From positions 62,001-126,000 of the forward strand of contig CAVTPD010000001.1 in the NCBI GenBank assembly GCA_963736575.1: a stretch of DNA of 64,000 nucleotides, read 5' to 3'. Within the stretch, counting starts at the first letter, position 1, and each line of letters opens with the position of its first letter. Below, one piece after another: positions 17,301 through 23,897 of this stretch. The position numbers and the translations under genes were made by a program. The notes below the pieces were generated by a model. The model was not told the origin of the DNA. It worked only from the letters and a program-made list of their open reading frames with translations, and made no database searches. The stretch is from CAVTPD01 sp963736575. Its GTDB lineage: Bacteria; Bacteroidota; Bacteroidia; Cytophagales; JAAEPT01.

Positions 17301-18446
17301 TTACTGCCAGTCATCCACCGGCTTTTGTGCTTCCGTCTCGATGATCAGGTGTGCATGGATGAAATGATCCCAGCCGAGCGCTTCGCTCTTGTTGCCAGCG
17401 AGCCGTCGCCCGTATCGGATTCGCTCCGTGATCGCTTTCAATCCCCCTTCGCGTGCCAGCTTCCGCAACACCTCGTGCGGTTGGTCCTTAACGCCTGCCA
17501 CTTCCACCGTGTGACGGCGGGTAGGCCAAGCCAGCCCTACCTTGTCGAGAATCGGCTTCAGATCCTCGGTGCGCACGATGTCGCCAAGTTGCACCTTGTG
17601 GACTCCCCGCTTGAAAAGCTGCTCAAGCTCTTCTTTCTGTGCGGATTCGAAACGGGCGCGAAAAACATTGGTTGTGCAAAGCACCATGCCGCATTCCACG
17701 TGATCATAAATCTCGCGGATCACTTCGATGCAGGCAAAGAAGCTTTCCTTGCGGTAGGTATATTGGAGCTGGTGCACCTCGTCGAAGATCACCAGGTGAT
17801 TCGGAGCGAGCGCTTTCTTAATCCGCTCGATCATCGCTGGGGTTGCCGCCTTGGCGGAAACCCCCACTGCTTCCGCGAGCGCCTTCACCAGTCCGGCAAG
17901 CCCGGCCTTGGACGGCACGCGCACCAGGCAAGTCCGCCCGTGGTTGTTGTCGATGGCGTATTGCCGGAGCGCCCAGGTTTTTCCGATGTGGGAAGCACCG
18001 TATATAAATACCGGGGTGCGGGACTCGCGGGCAAGGTCGCAACCGTTCCAGATCCGGCGTGCGGAGGGAGTAACGATGAATTCCGTTTCCCCCAGCTTGG
18101 CCTTGCGGATTTCCAGTTTGCGGAACGCCAATACCGCCGTGTGAAGTTTCTCCGGGATGTCGTACTGCTCGCCGCTTTTCGGATCGGTATGCCGCCCGGT
18201 GAAAATCTTATAGAGCGTATTTTCAGCGTAGCCGACTTGCTTGGCGAAATCCGCGAACCAGATCCCACGGCTGATGCACCAGTTGAAAGCCCAGATCAGC
18301 GACTCCTTGCGCTCCGGTGTGCAATAGGCAAGAGACTGCTGGATGTGATCGGTTGAAAAGCGCCATGATGCGCGGGCGGTATCCCCCTGGCGTTCCAAGT
18401 TGCTTTCAAGGATTTCTGGCTCTTCGGTTGCGGTTTGATTTTCCAT
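17301..18446 (-). CDS. MuB-like AAA ATPase, target-DNA activator
   Basis: AAA+ ATPase of the MuB/TniB type, 381 residues. It would bind target DNA and stimulate the transposase in replicative transposition. The Walker A motif is YGASHIGKT (about residues 149-157) and Walker B is LVIFDEVHQ (about 218-226); CTTN at about residue 265 fits sensor 1. The N-terminal ~110 residues contain a helix-turn-helix-like stretch (DFAKQVGYAENTLYKIFTGR), as in MuB, whose N-terminal HTH binds DNA. It lies downstream of the transposase gene, the Mu A-B order, with a small opposite-strand frame between them. An IstB-type helper would be shorter (about 250 residues). Confidence 0.82.
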   Translation of the reverse strand: MENQTATEEPEILESNLERQGDTARASWRFSTDHIQQSLAYCTPERKESLIWAFNWCISRGIWFADFAKQVGYAENTLYKIFTGRHTDPKSGEQYDIPEKLHTAVLAFRKLEIRKAKLGETEFIVTPSARRIWNGCDLARESRTPVFIYGASHIGKTWALRQYAIDNNHGRTCLVRVPSKAGLAGLVKALAEAVGVSAKAATPAMIERIKKALAPNHLVIFDEVHQLQYTYRKESFFACIEVIREIYDHVECGMVLCTTNVFRARFESAQKEELEQLFKRGVHKVQLGDIVRTEDLKPILDKVGLAWPTRRHTVEVAGVKDQPHEVLRKLAREGGLKAITERIRYGRRLAGNKSEALGWDHFIHAHLIIETEAQKPVDDWQ

Positions 18447-18503
18447 GGTGGCGGGGTTCGGTTTTCAGTGTTCAGACTTCAGGCGGGATGGTTTGATCGG
18501 CAG

Positions 18504-18878
18504 ATGACGGATCTAGAAAAAGTAGGCCTGCGCTTGTTTGAAGAGCTTGCTGCTCTGGCACAGGAGATTCCCGAAGGCCATCTCCCGCAGCGGGGCGTTC
18601 CGATTTCACCTGAAGCAGATGATTTGGGTCGGACGGCTGCGGAGGGCTGGCTGAGAACGGGACAACGGCCCACCCTTCCAGAAGAGAAGGCAGCGGCGTT
18701 CCCGCGCTTCTGGTTTGCGAACACCTTTCTGCGGAACGCGCTAATTCATCAAAAGCGGCATCCGATAAATCTGGGGGGGCCAGCGGGCATCCCGGCAGCG
18801 TTGATGCTCGATCTTTGGGATCTGAAAGGGAAAGCGCTCTGGGAGAGCGGGAAGGAAGAGTTTCCGTGGGGAGGTTAG
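18504..18878 (+). CDS. Small opposite-strand hypothetical protein
   Basis: A 124-residue plus-strand frame between the minus-strand transposase and ATPase genes, starting MTDLEKVGLRLFEELAAL. Its composition is protein-like (amphipathic helices, Trp-containing C-terminus DLWDLKGKALWESGKEEFPW), whereas the competing minus-strand frame (18472-18885) is Pro/Ser-rich and looks like its shadow. Against it, the minus-strand frame starts with an ATG overlapping the transposase stop, a typical coupling. No domain recognised. If the plus frame is used, it is an isolated antisense-oriented gene inside the transposition operon. Confidence 0.45.
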   Translation: MTDLEKVGLRLFEELAALAQEIPEGHLPQRGVPISPEADDLGRTAAEGWLRTGQRPTLPEEKAAAFPRFWFANTFLRNALIHQKRHPINLGGPAGIPAALMLDLWDLKGKALWESGKEEFPWGG

Positions 18879-21055
18879 TTTTCATCGTTTTCGTCGGTGT
18901 CGGGGTTTAGGAACTGGGAGGCGGAAAAGGGTTGTGGCGCTGTCGTGAAAGGCTCTTGCAAGTCCTCTGCATAGTCCTGGTCGAGCAGGTTCGAAGGATT
19001 CAGTTCTTCCGCACCCATCGCCGCTGAGATTTCATTGGCCTTGCGTGTTCGCACGCCATCGCGGGCGGATTCGGCGCGGGCTTCTGCCACTTCCTCCGGC
19101 AGCACCGGCTTGCCGTCTGCCAGCTTTTGGTTCGTCCGCTTCATCTCCTTGCGGTTGTGCATCACGCCTTCCAAATGCGGCCGCACGGCGGTATCCATGT
19201 CCGCCTTCATTTCGGCACGCTCCTTGAGTTGGTCGAGAATCGCGGCCTGATCCATGAATCCCGCCCGCGTCATCTGGTTGAGCGTGCCTAGATACGATCC
19301 GTCTTCCTGGCAGATCACCAGCCGCTCGGTGTTGAACGGGTTGAGGTAACACAGCACCTTGAGGCCGGGTTTCAGAACGTGCGCACCGTCCGCCCCCTCG
19401 ATCCGGCAAACATAGGTGAATGCTTCGGGGCCAAGCAACTGGTCGGTTATACTGATCGTCCTGTCGGATTTCACCGTCGCCGGGCGTGCCCACTGAATCG
19501 GGACAAGGAGAGGGATCATGCAATCCTGAAGCTTGGTCAGTTCCCTCGCGCATTGCCTTGCAACGTCGGCTGGCGAAAGCTTCCACGTTCTAACATGGCC
19601 GGGCGTTTCCGAGTTCGCCAGCAATGCCAGGCGAGCACCCTCCGGCAGCTTCACTACCTCTTCACGGGAAAGCCAGGGAGAGCGGTCATCCGGCGTGAAA
19701 CGGAATTGCGGAGCCACAAACCCCAGCTTTTCCCATCCCTCCAAAACATGATCCGTGCGAGAGTTGATCGCGTCGAAAACCGCCCTCTCGGTGTCTCCAT
19801 ATTCCTCCGCAGTTAATAAAGGAAAGCGGATCAACTCGCGGTGGCGCTCATCAAGCCGCTCATAAAGTTTGAGCATTTGCCCGGTGTAATGATCCAAGCC
19901 GTATTGCTCCGCTGGCTTCAAATCCCGGTTGCGGCCCGTCGCCCCCGGAAGAGCCGCCATCCTCCCACGGACCAGATTGAACATACTTTCAATCGGCGCT
20001 TTGAAATTGGGATTACCGCTGCTCTGCGGACGGAACAACATACCCGCGAATGCCGGTTGGTTGAAAAGTCCCGAACGCTCCACGCGGATGCATCCGTGTG
20101 ACACAGCGGCTAGAGCGTCATCGAAATTTGAAAACCCGCCTGCCGTCATGAGATTCCGGTTGGAAAACCCGCAGGCCGTGCCGTGCTCGAATACAAAGGT
20201 CGTGCCGTGCGAGTCGCGGCGGTATCCGTGCTTCTGAAGATAGCCGATCACGAACCAAACGAAATCCTGGCTGGTTAGCGTGCGGTATTTCTCCGCGTTC
20301 GCATCCCACCACCGGAGCCGCGAAACATGATCCACAAAGCAACCCGATAGATATTCCAGCGCCGCGAAACCCTGCGGACGGATTGCCCGCTGTTGGACGC
20401 CGCGCGGCGCGATCTTGATGTCCATGTCCTGGTCATCAAAAAAGACAACCGCGCCATAGGCCATGCCAACACGGGTCTTGAGAATGCTCGGCAGGAATCC
20501 CGCTGCGCTCTTCGCTCCTTGGCGTGCCACCGATAGGGCATAGGCATCAGGGCGCAGCCTCCTTATGGAATCTTCACTCCAGCCCACCGGATAACCGAGC
20601 GGCCCGGCTGGCGGCGGCACTTCATAGCCGGGAATGGCAAACTTGGCGTCACCGGTGCGTTTCCACGCCTTCCACCTTTCAATCAGCATGCGGCAGACCT
20701 CCCGCCCCGTGGTCGAGCGCTGGCAATGGAGGTGCAAGCTCCTCACAAACGCTTGGAACGCCTCCGGCTTCGCTGGCGCGTTCTTGCCGCGCCCGTCGCT
20801 CAATTTCTTCCAGCCGCCCGTTCGGTATTCCCTGGCAAAGCGGTTCACCGTCGGCACGGAAACACCCAGATCATTTGCCGCCGCCTTCTTGATCTTCTCC
20901 TTTTCCCCGTGTGCCGCCTCCTTGATCTTGAGTATCCATTCGATCCGGTCCGTGATCATCTGGCGCACACGCGGCTTGAGCCGCATGAACGATTCGTAAT
21001 CGTCAATCTGCTGCAATGCCTGGAGATTTGGAATGTGCCGCGTTTTCATGATCAT
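18875..21055 (-). CDS. MuA-type DDE transposase
   Basis: Large transposase of the Mu A/Tn7 TnsB type, 726 residues (MuA 663). N-terminal residues 1-90 hold a helix-turn-helix (AANDLGVSVPTVNRFAREYR), followed by a further DNA-binding region and an RNase-H/integrase core: VVFFDDQDMD at about 203-212 with the first catalytic Asp, FEHGTACGF at about 289-297 in the position of the second, and FKAPIESMFN with the catalytic Glu at about 356. The second acidic position appears to be Glu rather than the usual Asp (see findings). The C-terminal ~120 residues are charged and helical, as the MuB-interacting tail would be. It starts 4 bp inside the end of the upstream gene. Confidence 0.88.
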   Translation of the reverse strand: MIMKTRHIPNLQALQQIDDYESFMRLKPRVRQMITDRIEWILKIKEAAHGEKEKIKKAAANDLGVSVPTVNRFAREYRTGGWKKLSDGRGKNAPAKPEAFQAFVRSLHLHCQRSTTGREVCRMLIERWKAWKRTGDAKFAIPGYEVPPPAGPLGYPVGWSEDSIRRLRPDAYALSVARQGAKSAAGFLPSILKTRVGMAYGAVVFFDDQDMDIKIAPRGVQQRAIRPQGFAALEYLSGCFVDHVSRLRWWDANAEKYRTLTSQDFVWFVIGYLQKHGYRRDSHGTTFVFEHGTACGFSNRNLMTAGGFSNFDDALAAVSHGCIRVERSGLFNQPAFAGMLFRPQSSGNPNFKAPIESMFNLVRGRMAALPGATGRNRDLKPAEQYGLDHYTGQMLKLYERLDERHRELIRFPLLTAEEYGDTERAVFDAINSRTDHVLEGWEKLGFVAPQFRFTPDDRSPWLSREEVVKLPEGARLALLANSETPGHVRTWKLSPADVARQCARELTKLQDCMIPLLVPIQWARPATVKSDRTISITDQLLGPEAFTYVCRIEGADGAHVLKPGLKVLCYLNPFNTERLVICQEDGSYLGTLNQMTRAGFMDQAAILDQLKERAEMKADMDTAVRPHLEGVMHNRKEMKRTNQKLADGKPVLPEEVAEARAESARDGVRTRKANEISAAMGAEELNPSNLLDQDYAEDLQEPFTTAPQPFSASQFLNPDTDENDEN

Positions 21056-21708
21056 GGCGATTTGAGTCCAAGGCTCTCCCGTCGGCGCATTTCCCGCATA
21101 ACCACGACCAGCAGCCTCGCGGTCTCCTCAGAAATTCCGCGTATCTTTGCGAGGGCATACTCCTTTGCATCATCCTCGTCCGGATAGCGCTCGGAAAGCT
21201 CCCCCAAGGAAATGCGCTGGATGTGATTCTCAGACTCTCCGGTCTTTGGCGGTTCGGGCAAATTTACTCCCCTGTATTCCTTAAGAAGCTGCTCCTGTGT
21301 CTCGCCGATGCTCAGCGCCAGGACGATGATTTTATGAATCATCTCGGCTCTCGACTCAACCGTCAGCGTGGAAGGTTTTTTTTCCATCTTGCGAAGCAGG
21401 TTTTTCGATCCCGGACGGGCTTTTACGAGGGCGCGCAACCGCACCTTTACCGCCTCACTGCATTGATAATAATTTGTCGCCGTTCGATCGGAGATCCCCG
21501 CCACCATCGAGCAATAGCGCGGCCAAGTCCGGCGCTCGTTGGGGTTGGTCTTGTCGCGGTGGGACCAGTATGCGCCCACGCCTTCATAACCGAGTTCCTG
21601 CTTGCAGTGTTGCAGCTCCATCCCGAGAACGATTCGCGACGCCAGGCGGACAGCCGGGGACTTGTCTCCCATCGGGAGATCCAGTTGCTTGATGAGTGGT
21701 GCTTCCAT
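21052..21708 (-). CDS. DUF3102-like protein, early gene 2
   Basis: A 218-residue protein whose N-terminal half reads SPAVRLASRIVLGMELQHCKQEL, then ISDRTATNYYQCSEAVKVRL. The pattern of a long helix, an aromatic linker and an S-x-R-T-A-x-x-Y helix resembles DUF3102-type phage/plasmid proteins, in which the second element is an HTH-like segment. The neighbouring gene at 21712-22668 has the same layout, so the two look like diverged paralogues. The C-terminal third is charged and helical. Its stop overlaps the transposase start by 4 bp (ATGA), implying coupled translation. The role is probably regulatory or DNA-binding; not established. Confidence 0.6.
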   Translation of the reverse strand: MEAPLIKQLDLPMGDKSPAVRLASRIVLGMELQHCKQELGYEGVGAYWSHRDKTNPNERRTWPRYCSMVAGISDRTATNYYQCSEAVKVRLRALVKARPGSKNLLRKMEKKPSTLTVESRAEMIHKIIVLALSIGETQEQLLKEYRGVNLPEPPKTGESENHIQRISLGELSERYPDEDDAKEYALAKIRGISEETARLLVVVMREMRRRESLGLKSP

Positions 21709-21711
21709 GGT

Positions 21712-22668
21712 CTATGCTTTGATGTGTTTCCGGCGGGCTGGTTTCGCGGACATACCGGAATTTTTCTTTTCCATTTCCTCTTCCTTTTCCTTGATCGTCT
21801 GCTCGACGGCCAAGATCATCTTCGGAAGCTCTCCGTCGAAAACGCCGCGCAATGAATCGCGAATCGCGTATAGGCAGGGAGCGTTTTTGACTTCTGTGGC
21901 AAGCGGGATAACTTTGAGCATCTCATGGAACTCAGACCGGTTCCGCCCCCGGCAAATCATATTTTCGAGATCGCCACAGCCACGGGCGATTCCCGAATAA
22001 AGATCGATCACCATTTGGTTGAAAATAGCTTGGGCATCTTCTCCAGATCCCGCGTCCCCCCCGTTTCCAATGCTTCCACCGCCTTGCAGTGCTCTGGGTG
22101 GTGCTTTGATTCCCAACTCCTCCAATAGCTCTGCCTGGGTAATGTTAGCGGCTGCGGTCGGGAACTTGTCGCGGTCTTGACGCTGTATCAAAAATCCAAC
22201 GTATGCCGTCAGCTCATTCTCATCGCCGCCAGCTAGATCGGCAGCGGGGGTCCGCAACAATCTGATGGCCTTGTCACATTTCTTGATTACCTTTTCCCAC
22301 TTCGCAGCCTCCTTGGTCTCTCCCTTTTCCAATGCCTTGGCTTTCTCCCTGCCCGCCTTCGCTCTCAGGTTGGTTGCCCGCGCCTTTGCGGCTTCAAAGC
22401 ACTGTATATATCTGTCACTTGTTCGGGACGCGATTTCCAGCTCTTCCCGGCAATACTGATCCCAGCTTTTCTCTGATCCGCCAAGTTGGCGGATGACGAT
22501 ATGGCGGCCCCGGACAAATTCCAGCTGCTTCTTACAAATTGCCAATTCTTTGCCCAAGAGGATCTGAAGAGCCAGCGAGAGGCGGACGGTGGATTTCAGT
22601 TCAGCCAGAAGGCTTTTCGCCCGCGCGAAATCTGGCGCTGCCGGTGTGGTTTGGATGTTCTTTTTCAT
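21712..22668 (-). CDS. DUF3102-like protein, early gene 1
   Basis: A 318-residue protein. Residues about 29-95 read TVRLSLALQILLGKELAICK, a Trp-containing linker (SWDQYCREELEI), then ASRTSDRYIQCFEAAKAR, the same arrangement as the next gene. The middle is Lys/Ala/Glu-rich and helical; residues about 200-215 form a Gly/Ser-rich linker (GGGSIGNGGDAGSG) before a second folded region. No catalytic motif seen. It lies between the small HTH gene (8 bp gap) and the paralogue (3 bp gap), so it belongs to the early operon driven from the divergent control region. Confidence 0.6.
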   Translation of the reverse strand: MKKNIQTTPAAPDFARAKSLLAELKSTVRLSLALQILLGKELAICKKQLEFVRGRHIVIRQLGGSEKSWDQYCREELEIASRTSDRYIQCFEAAKARATNLRAKAGREKAKALEKGETKEAAKWEKVIKKCDKAIRLLRTPAADLAGGDENELTAYVGFLIQRQDRDKFPTAAANITQAELLEELGIKAPPRALQGGGSIGNGGDAGSGEDAQAIFNQMVIDLYSGIARGCGDLENMICRGRNRSEFHEMLKVIPLATEVKNAPCLYAIRDSLRGVFDGELPKMILAVEQTIKEKEEEMEKKNSGMSAKPARRKHIKA

Positions 22669-22675
22669 AAAGGGA

Positions 22676-22894
22676 TCAGGCGGGGGTTTTGTTTTCAGGA
22701 AGCTCGTGGATCGCTTTCAACAGGCGCTCGGACTTTCTTCGATTGTTGAGAACAAAGGTGAGATGAACTCTCGTGACTCCGAGGAGTGCGGAAGCCGACA
22801 GGTGAGAATATCCTTTCCGCCTCAGTTCATTACGGGCGGCTTGGACTTCGGGCGGGCGTTTTGGGATTGCCTTGTTAGTCATGTCAGTATCCAT
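22676..22894 (-). CDS. Small HTH regulator (Ner-like position)
   Basis: A 72-residue basic protein (66 if the second ATG at 22882 is used). The middle reads LRRKGYSHLSASALLGVTRVHLTFVLNNRR, a helix-turn-helix in which SALLGVTRVHLTFVLN fits the two DNA-contacting helices. It is the first gene of the leftward early operon and faces a repressor-like gene across about 43 bp, the arrangement of Ner versus the c repressor in Mu-like phages. The name is therefore by position and fold, not by recognised homology. Confidence 0.65.
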   Translation of the reverse strand: MDTDMTNKAIPKRPPEVQAARNELRRKGYSHLSASALLGVTRVHLTFVLNNRRKSERLLKAIHELPENKTPA

Positions 22895-22917
22895 TCGGTC
22901 TCGCGTTACACAGAAAC

Positions 22918-22979
22918 TGCACTTTATAGCACCGACAATGCAACCAGAAAATGCACCTCAATGCACTTTTAAGCACCGA
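22918..22979. promoter_or_regulatory. Divergent control region with repeated operator-like sites
   Basis: Two near-identical 18-bp direct repeats, TGCACTTTATAGCACCGA (22918-22935) and TGCACTTTTAAGCACCGA (22962-22979), differ at two positions and each has TGC...GCA symmetry. Extra half-sites TGCACC at 22952 and inverted GGTGCA near 22993 lie between or beside them. The first repeat contains a TATAAA/TTTATA element usable as a -10 box in either direction. The site lies between the leftward HTH gene and the rightward repressor-like gene, and the second repeat falls inside the first codons of the latter. Confidence 0.6.
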
Positions 22980-23543
22980 ACTGACCTCTTAGCGGTGCAA
23001 CTTGGTGTGAATATCAACGATCTGCCGAGTCATCTCGGAATTTCGCGAAGAACCTTGTATGCTGGTCGGTCAAGCGACGCGGCGGTCAGTAGAAAAACTT
23101 GGTTGAAGCTTGAGGAAATAGATTTCGCTCGAACAAGAATCACTGGAAGAGATCTTGCCAGCCTTAGGAAAGCTTCGGAGATAAGCAAGGAAGACGCTGC
23201 CGAATCTCTCGGCATTTCGCTTAAGGAATACGAAATCCTTGAAGAGCCCACCAGCCAACTAACCCTGGGACCTCTAAAAAACTTACAGTTCATTGCTCCA
23301 AAGTTAGGAGGCGGCCCGCGAGGCTTGCAAATCGCTGATTCCATACGCACCGAAGCTATAAGGTTCGCTACGGAAAAAATTCAGAGCGGAGCTGGGTCCG
23401 CTGTTCTGATTCGTGACGCGATTGACCTTCTGGAGGGCTACATAGAAGAACCTGACAAGATCTCGTATTTGGCGGAAGCTGTAGGAATAATCCACGAAGT
23501 CATGGTTCAATTGCTTGATATCAAACCAAAGAAAGACTCCTAG
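22938..23543 (+). CDS. Repressor-like HTH protein of the Mu-like element
   Basis: A 201-residue protein from the ATG at 22938 (the frame is open to 22872, but that part overlaps the divergent gene and the control sites). Residues about 12-50 (LLAVQLGVNINDLPSHLGIS, then RRTLYAGRS) form one helix-turn-helix, and residues about 75-105 (LASLRKASEISKEDAAESLG) look like a second XRE-type HTH. The C-terminal half is helical and may mediate oligomerisation. It is the only gene at this end transcribed rightward and faces the early operon, so it is probably the maintenance repressor. No LexA-like protease motif is evident. Confidence 0.62.
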   Translation: MQPENAPQCTFKHRTDLLAVQLGVNINDLPSHLGISRRTLYAGRSSDAAVSRKTWLKLEEIDFARTRITGRDLASLRKASEISKEDAAESLGISLKEYEILEEPTSQLTLGPLKNLQFIAPKLGGGPRGLQIADSIRTEAIRFATEKIQSGAGSAVLIRDAIDLLEGYIEEPDKISYLAEAVGIIHEVMVQLLDIKPKKDS

Positions 23544-23744
23544 CGGGGGCGGATTCATTTTCCATTCGAAGTAAATAGGAACACTTTGGAGGATGTTCCA
23601 CCACCTCGCATTCCATCTAGCTCTCTCCGGCTTTCATCCCCACAGCCGCCCCAAATCGACCAGACGCGAGATAGTCTCTCGTAAACTCCCTTGTAGCATC
23701 TATGCAAAGCCTCTGCAAACTGCCCGGAAACAGCCTTCAAATGT

Positions 23745-23897
23745 ATCATTCCCCTGCGGATTGACCCCTTAACGGCTCCAAATGTGTCGGAATTGGATTT
23801 TCCCCTGGTTGCCACCGTTCAGACCCCGTGACCCCCTTGTTTCGGGCTTTTTCGGGGAAATTTGGTCTTTTTCGGGATAAATCATTCCCTCTGCAGA
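23745..23897 (-). repeat. Right-end transposase-site-like repeats
   Basis: On the minus strand TCCGCAGGGGAATGAT (23745-23760) and TCTGCAGAGGGAATGAT (23881-23897) match the left-end sites TCCGCAGGGAAATGAC in inverted orientation (14 of 16 for the first). The 338 bp from 23544 to 23881 otherwise holds no convincing gene; a TTTTTCGGG motif occurs twice at about 23849 and 23869. The outer site overlaps the last codons of the beta-helix gene. Confidence 0.5.

Noticed and set aside
17163..18356. 397-codon plus-strand frame
   Set aside because: Antisense to the MuB-like ATPase with intact Walker motifs.
23555..23815. 86-codon minus-strand frame
   Set aside because: It runs over one of the right-end repeats and has no RBS or recognisable domain; more likely non-coding end region.
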